A DNA stretch of 64,000 nt from JAJAZB01 sp965249815 (GCA_965249815.1 CBDFMV010000003.1:3286001-3350000); one strand, 5' to 3'; positions 6,961 through 15,608 are shown, counted from the stretch's first letter. The notes: generated by a model from the sequence alone, not told the origin. Made by a program: numbers and translations.

Positions 6961-8397
6961 ATGGATTTTACCGAAACGCTCCACGAAACGCCCGTTTTCG
7001 ACCTCGTGGCCCGGGCCGCCGCCGCGCTGGGCGTGCGCACGTACGTCGTGGGCGGGTTCGTGCGTGATTTGTTGTTGAAACGGCCTTCCAAAGACGTCGA
7101 CTGCGTGTGCGTGGGCAGCGGCATTGCGCTGGCCGAAGCCGTGGCCGCGCTCGTGGCGGAAAGCGGAGGCGGTGCTTCACTGGCCGTGTTTAAAAACTTC
7201 GGTACGGCGCAGGTGAAATTTGGTGACTGGGAACTCGAATTTGTGGGCGCCCGGAAAGAGTCGTACCGCAGCGATTCGCGCAAGCCCGTGGTGGAAGACG
7301 GTACGCTGGAAGACGACCAGAACCGCCGGGATTTTACCATTAATGCCTTGGCCATCAGCCTGAACAAGGCCGATTTTGGCCAGTTGCTCGACCCGTTCGA
7401 CGGCGTGGGCGATTTGCACCGGAAGATCCTCCGTACGCCCCTGGCCCCCGACGTCACCTTTTCCGACGACCCGCTCCGGATGATGCGCGCCGTGCGGTTT
7501 GCCAGTCAGTTGGGGTTCGACATCGAACCCGACACCTTCGATGGCCTCGTGCGCATGGCCGACCGGCTGCAAATCGTTTCGCAGGAACGAATCGCCGATG
7601 AACTGAACAAAATCATTCTGTCGCCCACGCCGTCATACGGTTTCAAACTCCTCGACTTGGCCGGGCTGCTCGACCGGATTTTCCCGGAATTTGTGCTGCT
7701 GAAAGGGGCCGAGCAGATCGACGGCAAGGGCCACAAGGACAATTTCTACCACACGCTTCAAGTGCTCGATAACGTAGCCAAACGCTCGGACGACCTCTGG
7801 CTGCGCTGGGCCGCCGTGTTGCACGACATCGCCAAACCGGCCACGAAGCGGTTTGAAAAAGGCCGGGGCTGGACCTTTCACGGCCACGAAGAACTCGGTG
7901 CCCGCATGGTGCCGACGCTGTTTCGCAAACTGAAACTGCCCCAGAACGAGAAAATGCGGTTTGTCCGCAAGCTCGTCCGGCTGCATTTGCGGCCCATTGC
8001 CCTGGCCAAAGACGGCATCACCGACGCGGCCCTGCGGCGGCTGATGGTTGAGGCGGGCGACGATCTCGCCGCCCTGATGACCCTCTGCCGGGCCGACATT
8101 ACCTCGAAAGACGGGGCCAAAGTAAAACGCTACCTCGCCAATTTCGACAAGGTCGAGCAGCACATGCAGGAGGTCGAAGAGCGCGACAAATTGCGGCAAT
8201 TTCAGCCCGTCGTGACGGGTGAACTCATCATGGAAACCTTCGGGTTGCCGCCTTCGCGCGAGGTGGGCGTCATCAAGGAAGCCGTGCGTGAGGCCATTCT
8301 GGAAGGCACCGTGTCCAACACCCTCGAAGCCGCTGTGCCGTTCATGCTCGAAGAAGGCCGGAAACTGGGGCTGGTGCCCGTTCACAGTTGGCAGTAG
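6961..8397 (+). CDS. CCA-adding tRNA nucleotidyltransferase with HD domain
   Basis: A 478-residue protein that completes or repairs tRNA 3' CCA ends. The N-terminal class II nucleotidyltransferase has YVVGGFVRDLLL and the metal-binding DVDCV (Asp-x-Asp), then RRDFTINALA and the DDPLRMMRAVRFASQL head-neck motif. The C-terminal HD phosphohydrolase region has the His of KDNFYHTLQVLDN, LHDIAKP and HEELGARM. HD-bearing CCA enzymes of this architecture are usual in Bacteroidota. I prefer the ATG at 6961 over the GTG at 6949, which lies in a TGACCAGTCACTGGTGACT-type repeat. It lies just downstream of the Sua5-like gene, and the two could be cotranscribed. Confidence 0.92.
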   Translation: MDFTETLHETPVFDLVARAAAALGVRTYVVGGFVRDLLLKRPSKDVDCVCVGSGIALAEAVAALVAESGGGASLAVFKNFGTAQVKFGDWELEFVGARKESYRSDSRKPVVEDGTLEDDQNRRDFTINALAISLNKADFGQLLDPFDGVGDLHRKILRTPLAPDVTFSDDPLRMMRAVRFASQLGFDIEPDTFDGLVRMADRLQIVSQERIADELNKIILSPTPSYGFKLLDLAGLLDRIFPEFVLLKGAEQIDGKGHKDNFYHTLQVLDNVAKRSDDLWLRWAAVLHDIAKPATKRFEKGRGWTFHGHEELGARMVPTLFRKLKLPQNEKMRFVRKLVRLHLRPIALAKDGITDAALRRLMVEAGDDLAALMTLCRADITSKDGAKVKRYLANFDKVEQHMQEVEERDKLRQFQPVVTGELIMETFGLPPSREVGVIKEAVREAILEGTVSNTLEAAVPFMLEEGRKLGLVPVHSWQ

Positions 8398-8480
8398 GCA
8401 GTTTACAGTAAAAAGCAACACGATTTTTCTGCAAACCACCTGCCCTGAACGGTAAACCATTAAACAACCATACACCCAAC

Positions 8481-8684
8481 ATGCAAGACAATTCCTTACG
8501 CAAATTCTTCGGTTCACTGCTGCTCATTCTGGGCGTAGTGGTCATTTTGTTCGCCTGCGTGGCGTACCTCCGCGACGGCAAACCCGTGCTGGGCATGTCG
8601 GTGACGCACTGGGAATCGGTCGTTCCCTTCCTCGTCGGGCTGGTGTTTCTGGCCTTCGGCGCGGGAATGATTAACCGGCAATGA
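8481..8684 (+). CDS. Small two-helix membrane protein
   Basis: A 67-residue protein with two hydrophobic helices (SLLLILGVVVILFACVAYL near residues 12-30 and VVPFLVGLVFLAFGAGMI near 47-64) joined by a short polar loop. No family recognised. It follows the CCA enzyme on the same strand after 83 nt. Codon composition matches the neighbours and the frame is clean, so it is probably real. It has no predicted active residues; a small inner-membrane accessory protein is the most that can be said. Confidence 0.6.
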   Translation: MQDNSLRKFFGSLLLILGVVVILFACVAYLRDGKPVLGMSVTHWESVVPFLVGLVFLAFGAGMINRQ

Positions 8685-8685
8685 C

Positions 8686-8767
8686 CGTGGCAATGATCAG
8701 TGACCATTGACCAGTGACCAATGAAAATTCAACAATTGGTCACTGGTCACTGGTCACTGGTCATTGT
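8686..8767. repeat. TGACCAGTGACC palindromic/tandem repeat
   Basis: GACCAGTGACCAAT (8709-8722) pairs exactly with ATTGGTCACTGGTC (8735-8748) around a 12-nt AT-rich loop. The flanks continue with more GGTCACT copies (8745-8763). It sits between converging genes, so it could act as a bidirectional terminator. A related TGACCAGTCACTGGTGACT lies at 6936-6954. Confidence 0.7.
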
Positions 8768-10050
8768 TTCAAAAGTGCCACGCCCACGCTGCACCGCAGG
8801 CACTGCTTTCGGGCGCAAAAGGCGTTGTGCCATTCAATGGCTCCCTGCGAATCGAAGGCGGTTTTCACGCGCAGACCGAGGGCTTCCCAGGTAGCGACGA
8901 GCGTGTTTTTTTCGGCGGGCAGGCTTTCGAGCAACGCCACGGCCTGGTCGAGGGCGGCAGACTGGCCGCGTTGGTGGGCGTAACACGCCAGCAGCGGCAC
9001 GGCAGCGTTGATGAGCAAGGCATCGACGGCCTCACGGCCCGGGGAGGGTACGGGTTTCGCCGCCGGTTTCTCCCACACGTAGTGCGTTTGCCAATACGCT
9101 GACTGGCTCACTTCCAGACTTTTCCGGAGTAAATCCAGTGCGTCCGTCTGCGTAAGAAGCGCAAAAAGGTTGGGCTGCGCATTGACCAGTCCCGCCAGTT
9201 GGGCCAGGCGAACGGTCGGAAAACCAGCGGGCCGCAGCCGCAGAAACTTCCACTCGTGCCGCCCTGCCTGCCGCCCAACGAGGTCGTATTTTGCCCCCAG
9301 AAACTCGAATTCCTGTTGGAGCCGCTGGGCGTACTCGTCGCCGTGGTTGGGCAGCAGGCCCGCCGCGCCGAACAGCAGGGCTTCGAGTTGAAACAGGTTT
9401 CCCCGGTGTTTCTGCAAAATTTTTAAAGGAATCGTTCGCGCCAGGCGACCCATCGGCTCGGCGTTGAGTTTGCCGCCAAACGCCCGCGCCAGTACCTGCC
9501 AGGCGGTTTCTTCCCAATCCTGACCCGTGGCGTCGAGGAGTTCGGCCACGGCGTCGGCTTTCGCTTCGAGGCGTTGCATCAGCGCTTTGTCGAGCATGGA
9601 AAGGCGGGTGAGTTCGCTCACCCGGCCAAACTGGGCGGCGCAGGGGATCGGGTCGCGGGCGTCGAGCAGGGTTTGGTAGCGGCCGAGCAGGCCGGCATCG
9701 ATGCGGGAAGCGAGCGTCAGCGTCGGAATTTCGGAGCCGTCGCGGCGAAACACCGGTGCGTCGTGCTGCCAGACCACGTGCAGAATCACGTTTTCGTAGG
9801 CCGCGTCGGTCTGGTGGTTGTGGCCGAACCAGTCGGACGAGCGGCGGTGAATTTCCACCGTTCCGGCCCATTCCACGTCGCCCACCACCACGCGGGCCTG
9901 CTGAAAATCGGCCCCGGCGTGGGCGTTGAGCTGGCCGGGGTACAGAACCTGAATGGGTTCGTGCTGAGCCGAAAACAGGGCGGCGCGGTCGTACGCCTGA
10001 AACTGCCAGAGGTAGGCCAGAAACGCTTCGGGTGGGGGTGGAGCGGGCAT
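8761..10050 (-). CDS. DUF2851 family protein
   Basis: A 429-residue cytosolic protein starting MPAPPPPEAFLAYLWQFQ; an upstream ATG at 10074 is less likely. It matches the DUF2851 family, common in Bacteroidota: near the N-terminus LNAHAGADFQQARVVVGDVEWAGTVEIH, then HRRSSDW and NVILHVVWQHD. The C-terminal Cys motif FCARKQCLRCSVG (three Cys) may bind metal. The early region resembles a nuclease-like beta core, but the biochemical function is not established. It converges on the small membrane protein gene across a palindromic repeat. The lone C-terminal extension has nothing unusual. Confidence 0.85.
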   Translation of the reverse strand: MPAPPPPEAFLAYLWQFQAYDRAALFSAQHEPIQVLYPGQLNAHAGADFQQARVVVGDVEWAGTVEIHRRSSDWFGHNHQTDAAYENVILHVVWQHDAPVFRRDGSEIPTLTLASRIDAGLLGRYQTLLDARDPIPCAAQFGRVSELTRLSMLDKALMQRLEAKADAVAELLDATGQDWEETAWQVLARAFGGKLNAEPMGRLARTIPLKILQKHRGNLFQLEALLFGAAGLLPNHGDEYAQRLQQEFEFLGAKYDLVGRQAGRHEWKFLRLRPAGFPTVRLAQLAGLVNAQPNLFALLTQTDALDLLRKSLEVSQSAYWQTHYVWEKPAAKPVPSPGREAVDALLINAAVPLLACYAHQRGQSAALDQAVALLESLPAEKNTLVATWEALGLRVKTAFDSQGAIEWHNAFCARKQCLRCSVGVALLKQ

Positions 10051-10071
10051 GGTCAGGAGAAGGAAAAAGGG

Positions 10072-10121
10072 CAATTTTCAATGCTCAACAGAGTCCCTTG
10101 CACGTTGAGTGTTGAAAATTG
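10072..10121. repeat. Intergenic inverted repeat
   Basis: CAATTTTCAATGCTCAAC (10072-10089) and GTTGAGTGTTGAAAATTG (10104-10121) form 18-bp arms with two G-T-type mismatches and a 14-nt loop, between DUF2851 and pyrF. It is similar in style to the TTGAAAAGTGA repeat at 26732-26780. Confidence 0.6.
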
Positions 10122-10140
10122 ATCATTCCTGCCTGCTTCT

Positions 10141-10989
10141 TCAAACCGGTAAATAACTTTCCAGAAACCGGCTCATTTCCACCTGCATCCGCCGCGCTTC
10201 GGTTCCGGCAGCAGCGGCGAAATCAGCGCCGGACGAAGCGTACAAAATTGAACGCGAGGCGTTGACGAGCAGCCCGCATTGGGGGTTCATGCCGTACCGC
10301 GAAACGGCTTCGAGGCTGCCGCCCTGCGCGCCCACGCCCGGCACGAGCAGGAAATGGTCGGGGGCCAGTTCCCGGATTCGCGTCAGGCTTTCGGCCCGCG
10401 TCGCCCCGACGACGAACATCAATTGCTCGGGCGATGCCCAGGTTTGGGCGGTTTTCAAAACCTGCTCGAAGAGTGGCTCGTCGGTTCCCGATTTCTCCTT
10501 TTTAATTTTTAATTGCTGAAAATCCTCGCTGCCCGGATTCGACGTCAGCGCGAGGAGGATCACCCATTTCCCCGCAAATTCCAGAAACGGCAGCACCGAA
10601 TCGTGGCCCATGTACGGGGCCACGGTGACGGCGTCGAAGTCGAGACCGGCAGCACTGGGATCGAAAAACGTGCGGGCGTACAAACCAGACGTGTTGCCAA
10701 TGTCGCCGCGCTTGGCGTCGGCAATCGTGAAGCAGTCGTCGGGGATGTAATCAAGGGTTTTTTGCAAACTTTCCCAGCCGCGCGGTCCCTGGGCTTCGTA
10801 AAACGCCAGGTTGGGTTTGTAGGCCACGGCGTAGCGGTGCGTGGCGTCGATGATGCGCTGGTTGAAGGTGAAAACCGGGTCGCGCTCGGCCCGCACGGCG
10901 GCAGGCAGCTTGAGCGGGTCAGTGTCGAGGCCCACGCAGAGGTAAGACTGCCTGGCCCGAATCTGGGCGAAAAGGTCGGAGCGGGTCAA
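10141..10989 (-). CDS. pyrF: Orotidine 5'-phosphate decarboxylase (PyrF)
   Basis: Last step of UMP synthesis: decarboxylation of OMP. The TIM barrel carries YLCVGLDTDPLKLP, the catalytic charged motif DAKRGDIGNT, APYMGHDSVLPFLE and a phosphate-binding PGVGAQGGS loop. This is the longer class of PyrF (about 270-280 residues). No ATG lies near the conserved start. The only long ATG-started frame (from 11256) would translate through a 21-bp inverted repeat, giving the non-family stretch GSYQRNQRCIYRELPTANCR. I therefore take the TTG at 10987-10989 (MTRSDLFAQIRARQSYLCVG), 282 residues. The TTG start is an inference. Confidence 0.9.
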   Translation of the reverse strand: MTRSDLFAQIRARQSYLCVGLDTDPLKLPAAVRAERDPVFTFNQRIIDATHRYAVAYKPNLAFYEAQGPRGWESLQKTLDYIPDDCFTIADAKRGDIGNTSGLYARTFFDPSAAGLDFDAVTVAPYMGHDSVLPFLEFAGKWVILLALTSNPGSEDFQQLKIKKEKSGTDEPLFEQVLKTAQTWASPEQLMFVVGATRAESLTRIRELAPDHFLLVPGVGAQGGSLEAVSRYGMNPQCGLLVNASRSILYASSGADFAAAAGTEARRMQVEMSRFLESYLPV

Positions 10990-11024
10990 ATCAGTGTGCA
11001 GTTTACAGTAGGCAGTAAACAGTC

Positions 11025-11096
11025 GGCAGTTTGCAGTCGGCAGTTCCCGGTAAATGCATCGCTGGTTTCTCTGGTAACTGCCGACTGCAAACTGCC
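11025..11096. repeat. Perfect 21-bp inverted repeat upstream of pyrF
   Basis: GGCAGTTTGCAGTCGGCAGTT at 11025-11045 is exactly complemented at 11076-11096 with a 30-nt loop. Extra partial copies (GTTTACAGTAGGCAGTAAACAG) precede it. A related GGCAGTAGGCAGTTTACAGTA lies just after the CCA-enzyme stop (8391-8411). It belongs to the dispersed palindrome set. Confidence 0.75.
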
Positions 11097-11166
11097 CATT
11101 GGTATACTGACCCCGCAAAGCTACGCGGCCCGGCGCGAAAAGTTTTTCCGGTTGGCCGGTTTGGGC

Positions 11167-11174
11167 TACTTTTG
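11167..11174 (+). promoter_or_regulatory. Candidate -7 box (TACTTTTG) for rfbC
   Basis: TAnnTTTG match about 97 nt upstream of the rfbC start. A T-run (11143-11147) lies at the -33 distance. The leader would be longer than for other genes here. Confidence 0.35.
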
Positions 11175-11270
11175 TGGCAGTATTAAAGCCTGTTGCTTGC
11201 CATTTTCCGAAAAACTGGTCGAACGGCGCGACGCCTTTCCGCCGTTTTCCAGTCACGAAACCCGAACCGT

Positions 11271-11825
11271 ATGCAATTTAAAGCCACTTCGCTCGCTGGT
11301 CTGACCGAAATTTTCCCCGCTATTTTTGAAGACGAGCGCGGACTTTTCTTTGAAACCTACAACCAGCGCCAGTTTGCCGCCAACGCCATTCCCTTCGATT
11401 TCGTGCAGGACAACCAGTCGTGGTCGCGGAAGGGCGTGTTGCGCGGCCTGCACCTCCAGCACGCGCCCTACGCCCAGGGCAAACTGGTGCGCTGCCTGAC
11501 CGGCAAAGTGCTCGACGTGGCCGTGGACATCCGCCCCGATTCGCCCACGTTCGGGCGGCACGAAACGGTGCTGCTCGACAGTGCGCTCGGAAACATGCTC
11601 TACGTGCCTGAAGGCTTCGCTCACGGCTTCGTGGCCCTCGAAGACGCCACTTTTGTTTACAAATGCACTAATTTTTACCACAAAGCCGCTGAATCGGGCA
11701 TTTGGTGGAATGACCCCGATCTGGCCATCGACTGGGGAATTGCCAACCCCATCGTGTCGGAAAAGGATCAGGTGCTGCCTCCCCTCAGCGAGTTTTCCCG
11801 GCAACTAACTTCCCAACCGGCCTGA
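11271..11825 (+). CDS. rfbC: dTDP-4-dehydrorhamnose 3,5-epimerase (RfbC)
   Basis: A 184-residue cupin-fold epimerase converting dTDP-4-keto-6-deoxyglucose to dTDP-4-keto-rhamnose in nucleotide-sugar synthesis for surface polysaccharide. Motifs: FEDERGLFFETYNQRQF, QDNQSWSRKGVLRGLHLQ with the catalytic His, GKVLDVAVDIRPDSPTFG, and YVPEGFAHGFVAL with the catalytic Tyr. Its length is normal. The start at 11271 (MQFKATSL) is the first family-like Met. No other rfb genes adjoin, but the next gene downstream is a capsule-type PHP phosphatase homologue, so a polysaccharide context is possible. Confidence 0.93.
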   Translation: MQFKATSLAGLTEIFPAIFEDERGLFFETYNQRQFAANAIPFDFVQDNQSWSRKGVLRGLHLQHAPYAQGKLVRCLTGKVLDVAVDIRPDSPTFGRHETVLLDSALGNMLYVPEGFAHGFVALEDATFVYKCTNFYHKAAESGIWWNDPDLAIDWGIANPIVSEKDQVLPPLSEFSRQLTSQPA

Positions 11826-11884
11826 GCGAACGAAGGGCGGTCGGAAACAGAATCGGTTCCGGCTCGGCATAAGTCGTTTTCCAC

Positions 11885-11892
11885 TAATTTTG
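11885..11892 (+). promoter_or_regulatory. Candidate -7 box (TAATTTTG)
   Basis: TAnnTTTG match 60 nt after the rfbC stop and 237 nt before the PHP-phosphatase start. No clear -33 TTTG. If active, the transcript would begin at the hairpin at 11900-11929. Confidence 0.3.
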
Positions 11893-11899
11893 CATTCGT

Positions 11900-11929
11900 G
11901 AAAAATGGTCCTGACCGGGGCCATTTTTC
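11900..11929 (+). terminator. Probable intrinsic terminator after rfbC
   Basis: The stem GAAAAATGGTCC / GGGGCCATTTTTC around a short TGACC loop, with a T-rich 3' side, lies 74 nt after the rfbC stop. The rest of the 303-nt gap to the next gene (11826-12128) shows no ORF. Confidence 0.6.
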
Positions 11930-12128
11930 GTTTCCGGAAAGCAGACCACTGCCCTGAGCGCAGAGCGGTTTGCTGCCTGATTTGGGTGGAACGGGGCGGG
12001 CGAAACCGGCAAGGCGCTGGAGTTTTGGGGTGAAAAATCGCCAATTGTCGGCAGGATGGGCATTTTTGGTACGATTCTGGCGTACGTACTCCTAAAATCT
12101 GCCCCCTTCCTGTAACCGTCGCTTTCGC

Positions 12129-12893
12129 ATGATTGCACCTTTCCGACACCTCGCCTCTAAAAACGACGACCGTTCGTGCACGACCGCCCCGCTGAGCGTG
12201 GACATCAACGCCCACGTGCTGCCGGGACTCGACAACGGGGCCGACACCGAAGCCGAGGGCCTGCGCCTGCTGGCCCGGATGCAGGACCTGGGCTACCGGA
12301 AAGTCATCGCCACCCCGCACGTGATGCGGGCGTTTTACCCCGTTTCACCGGAAGCGATCCAGGCCAAACTCGAACGGATGCAGCGCCTGGCCTACGAGCA
12401 GGGGCTGCACATCTACCTGCAGGCTGCCGCCCAATATTACCTCGACGAGGGCTTGCTGAGTCAGTTGCGCCAGCGGCGACCGCTGTTGTGTCTGGTGCCG
12501 CGCCTGGGCAGCAGCCGGTACTTGTTGTTCGAAACGTCGTTTGTGGCGTTGCCCGCCGATTTGCTGGAGGCCGTCGAATTGATGGTGAAACAAGGCTACA
12601 CGCCCGTGCTGGCGCACCCCGAGCGGTGTTTGTATTTGCAGAAAAACCTGGATTTGGTGCACGAATTGCACCAGCGCAACGTGGTGTTTCAAGTGGATGC
12701 CAACTCGCTGACGGGCTACTTTTCGCGCAATGCCCAGCGCATGGCCGAACGGCTCATTGAAGAAAACCTGACCTATTTTCTCGGCTCCGACTGCCACCGC
12801 CTCGACCAGCTCGACGTGCTCGAAGTCGCCGCCGACCTGCCCCATTACCGGCAGGCCATCGCGCTGGGACTGCTGAATAACACGCTGTTGTGA
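12129..12893 (+). CDS. CpsB/CapC-type PHP tyrosine phosphatase homologue with substituted metal ligands
   Basis: A 254-residue protein of the PHP-fold phosphotyrosine phosphatases that regulate capsule/exopolysaccharide kinases. The alignment is unmistakable: DINAHVLPGLDNGADTEAEG, VIATPHV, LQAAAQYYLDEG, LLFETSFVALP, PVLAHPERC and FLGSDCHR. In active members the first motif is HxH..DDG and the fourth is AAEYY. Here these are N27-A-H29, D35-N36 and Q102. So three charged or ligating residues are replaced by their amide or Asn counterparts, each explainable by one base change, while H64, the Glu of FETSF, the His of AHPER and the Asp/His of SDCH remain. Loss or change of metal-dependent activity is likely. 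It has an ~22-residue N-terminal extension. No BY-kinase gene is adjacent. Confidence 0.85.
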   Translation: MIAPFRHLASKNDDRSCTTAPLSVDINAHVLPGLDNGADTEAEGLRLLARMQDLGYRKVIATPHVMRAFYPVSPEAIQAKLERMQRLAYEQGLHIYLQAAAQYYLDEGLLSQLRQRRPLLCLVPRLGSSRYLLFETSFVALPADLLEAVELMVKQGYTPVLAHPERCLYLQKNLDLVHELHQRNVVFQVDANSLTGYFSRNAQRMAERLIEENLTYFLGSDCHRLDQLDVLEVAADLPHYRQAIALGLLNNTLL

Positions 12894-12980
12894 AAAGGAA
12901 AAGTGTAGAGTGAAAAGACAGGACGCCCGGCGCACCGGGCTGGCGTAAACTTGTCCCGTTTCCCAAGCCATCCGTTTGCC

Positions 12981-14312
12981 ATGCCCATCCGCACCCGTTG
13001 CCTGCTGCTGTTGCTTCTGCCCGCCTTTGGTGTTGGGCAAACGCCCTTCCCGCTTCCGCCCGTAGCCGATGCCGCCGCGTTGGCCGCCCGCCTGCCGCGC
13101 ACGGCGGCGTTGCTACGCGACGACGGCGAAGTGCGGGTGCTGGTGTACGGCCAGTCGATTTCGATGCAGGACTGGTGGAAAACCGTCCGCAGTTTTCTCC
13201 GGGAAACCTACCCGGAGGCTCGGCTGGTGATGGAAAACCGGGCCATCGGCGGGTTCAGCACCGAGCGGTTGAAATTGACGGTGGACAACGACGTCGTGTC
13301 GTTTTACCCCGACCTGATTCTGCTCCACGACTACGGCAACGAGCCGGATTACGAGCGCATCATCCAAATCATCCGTCGGCGCACCACCGCCGAAATCGCG
13401 GTGCAAACCGACCACGTGGCCGTGGGCCAAAACGACGCCTGGCACGACAAACACAGCGACTGGCTGCGGCAACTGGCCGAAAAACACCAACTGGCCGTGC
13501 TGGACCTGCGCTCGGCGTGGAAAACGTACCTGGCAACGAACAACCTGCCCGCATCGGCCTTGCTGTCGGACAACGTCCACCTCAACGGCCACGGCAACGC
13601 CCTGATGGCGGGCCTCGTCAACCGGTATTTCGCGAACCTGCCCGAACCACGGGTGCCCGCGCCCACCGTGCGGACATTGGCGGCGGGCGATTTTACCGTG
13701 TACAAAAACCGGCTCCGGCTGCGTGTACGCGGCACACGGGTCGATTTACTTTTCGATTCCACCGACGCCCGGAGCGGTTCCGTCCGGGTACTTTTTGATG
13801 GGAAAAAACCTTCGGAATGGCCCTCAACCTATTTTTATACCCGCCCGGCCCTCCAGCCCGAGGGCTTTTTTCTGCGCAACATCGGTCAGGTGCTGGCGAT
13901 TGAGTTGGGTACAAAACCGCAGGCCGAAGACTGGGCCTTGACGGTCGTGGCGGTGGATTCGCTCCGCCAGCAACTGCGCTTCCGCCTGCGCGGCTCCCGC
14001 ACGGGCGACGACGGGGCGGGCAGCAGCGACACGGCGTTCGTGTCGAACTCGGGCCGGATTCGGATTGCGCCCGAAAGCTGGTTTCGCCGAAAAAATGCGG
14101 ACGATTTCCGGCAATTTTCCTGGCTGAAACCAGGTGACGTGTTGCGCTGGCGGGTGTTTTCGGCGAGCCGCAACGAGGTGCAACCCGCTGAATCGGCGGT
14201 GGTGACCGTTGTGCAGGGCGTGGCCAACGGGGAGCACGAATTGATTTTATCGGGGAAAGGGCTTTCGGCCCTGCGCGGCATTCGCGTGTACGAGCCACCG
14301 CTCCCGCCCTGA
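12981..14312 (+). CDS. Secreted SGNH/GDSL-type hydrolase
   Basis: A 443-residue exported esterase-like protein with a signal peptide MPIRTRCLLLLLLPAFGVGQ. SGNH blocks are visible: the nucleophile Ser in VLVYGQSISMQDWW (block I, GxS), Gly in AIGGFSTERL, Asn in HDYGNE (block III), and the Asp/His pair of LLSDNVHLNGHG (block V). The family removes acyl groups, often acetyl, from carbohydrates. The C-terminal ~200 residues form a separate beta-rich region without a recognised name. Starts at 12951 or 12981 are possible; 12981 gives the clean signal peptide. It converges on the GH2-like gene 9 nt away, suggesting carbohydrate metabolism. Confidence 0.82.
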   Translation: MPIRTRCLLLLLLPAFGVGQTPFPLPPVADAAALAARLPRTAALLRDDGEVRVLVYGQSISMQDWWKTVRSFLRETYPEARLVMENRAIGGFSTERLKLTVDNDVVSFYPDLILLHDYGNEPDYERIIQIIRRRTTAEIAVQTDHVAVGQNDAWHDKHSDWLRQLAEKHQLAVLDLRSAWKTYLATNNLPASALLSDNVHLNGHGNALMAGLVNRYFANLPEPRVPAPTVRTLAAGDFTVYKNRLRLRVRGTRVDLLFDSTDARSGSVRVLFDGKKPSEWPSTYFYTRPALQPEGFFLRNIGQVLAIELGTKPQAEDWALTVVAVDSLRQQLRFRLRGSRTGDDGAGSSDTAFVSNSGRIRIAPESWFRRKNADDFRQFSWLKPGDVLRWRVFSASRNEVQPAESAVVTVVQGVANGEHELILSGKGLSALRGIRVYEPPLPP

Positions 14313-14321
14313 CGACTGCGG

Positions 14322-15608
14322 TCAGGGTTGTTTCACAAGAAACGGCACGTTGGCTGTTGCCCAGTGGTCGTGGCCATCGTAGGCGTACACGAACAGCCGG
14401 TAGGCCCCCGCTTCAGTCGGTGCCTGAAACCGGAGTCGCGGCGAAGAGACATTGGTCATCAGCCCCGGCACCGCCGGAGGTCGTTTTTCGCCGTTGCCGC
14501 CGTACGGAAACTCGGTGCCTTCCCGCAAAATTTCCCATTGAATCCGCAGCGGCTCGCCGTCGGGGTCGCGCACCCAGACCTCTGCCCCGCACACCTGGGT
14601 CGGTTGCAGCACCACGCCCGAATGGGCGTTTTTCCCGTTCAGTTGCACCGAATCGAGGCGGGGCGTGCGGTTTTCGGGCCAGCGGCCCGTCCAGGCGTGG
14701 TGCATCACCTCGACGGCCTCCGTTTCGCGGCCCTCGGCGTCGAACATCCCGAACCACGTGTGGGTGCGCTCCTGGTGTTGCCGCCAGAGAAACACGTACG
14801 AGCCCAGGCAGCGGTCGCGGTCGGCGGCGATGGTGCCTTCGTAACGTTCGCGGTAACGGGCTGCCTTTTCGGTGCTGGTTTCCTCGATGGGCGCTTTCCA
14901 GGGCGTTTTGGGCACCTGCCAGAAGCCCGTTGGTCCCCATTCGGTCACGGCGTAGGGTTTTTGCCAGCCAAATTCGCGGAGCCAGCCGGGAATGCGGGCC
15001 AAATCGCCGTACTCGTTGATGCCCAGCAGGTCGAGGTCGGGGCAGCGGGTGAGCAAATCGCCGATTTTCTCCCGGTTGATGGACCCGACGACGGTCATCA
15101 CCGGGTGGGCCGGGTCGAGCCGGTGAATTTCCCGCGCCAGCGCCTGCACCGCATCCCAGACCTTCACGTTGTAGTGCAGTTTCACGTTGGCCTGGATGAA
15201 ATCGAGTTCGTTGCCCAACGCCCACATCAGCACGGCGGGGTGGTTTTGGGTTTTTTTCACGAGGTCGAGTACAGCCTCGTGCTGCCGCCGCACGGCGGTG
15301 GTGTCGTCATAATTCATGCCGTCGCGTTCGGCCCGCACGGGCAAGTTCACGAGCGCGGTCAGGCCGAGGGCGTGGGCCTGGTCGAGCACGGCCGGGTTGC
15401 CGCCGGTGCGGATGGAGTTGCCGCCGTAGGCCCGGAGTTTTTGCAGGTAATCGTTGCCGACGGCCCCTTTGATGAAGTAGGGCTGGCCGTTGACCAGCAG
15501 TTGAAACGCGCCGTTTTCAGCCTTGATTTTAACGTCGGCCGGAGCTGACTTTTGCGCAAACAGCGCAAACGAACCCAGCAGCGCAGGCAGGAGCAGCGAA
15601 TTTTTCAT
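14322..15608 (-). CDS. Secreted GH2-like TIM-barrel glycoside hydrolase
   Basis: A 428-residue exported protein (signal peptide MKNSLLLPALLGSFALFAQK). The TIM barrel resembles the catalytic module of glycoside hydrolase family 2 and related clan GH-A enzymes: FIKGAVGNDYLQKLRAYGGNSIRTGG, LMWALGNELD with the Asn-Glu acid/base pair near residue 145, and KPYAVTEWGP with the nucleophile Glu near residue 215. The usual N-terminal sugar-binding and immunoglobulin-like domains of beta-galactosidases are absent. A beta-sandwich-like C-terminus (PDGEPLRIQWEI, GAYRLFVYAYDGHDH) follows. Substrate unknown. It converges with the SGNH hydrolase gene. Confidence 0.85.
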   Translation of the reverse strand: MKNSLLLPALLGSFALFAQKSAPADVKIKAENGAFQLLVNGQPYFIKGAVGNDYLQKLRAYGGNSIRTGGNPAVLDQAHALGLTALVNLPVRAERDGMNYDDTTAVRRQHEAVLDLVKKTQNHPAVLMWALGNELDFIQANVKLHYNVKVWDAVQALAREIHRLDPAHPVMTVVGSINREKIGDLLTRCPDLDLLGINEYGDLARIPGWLREFGWQKPYAVTEWGPTGFWQVPKTPWKAPIEETSTEKAARYRERYEGTIAADRDRCLGSYVFLWRQHQERTHTWFGMFDAEGRETEAVEVMHHAWTGRWPENRTPRLDSVQLNGKNAHSGVVLQPTQVCGAEVWVRDPDGEPLRIQWEILREGTEFPYGGNGEKRPPAVPGLMTNVSSPRLRFQAPTEAGAYRLFVYAYDGHDHWATANVPFLVKQP

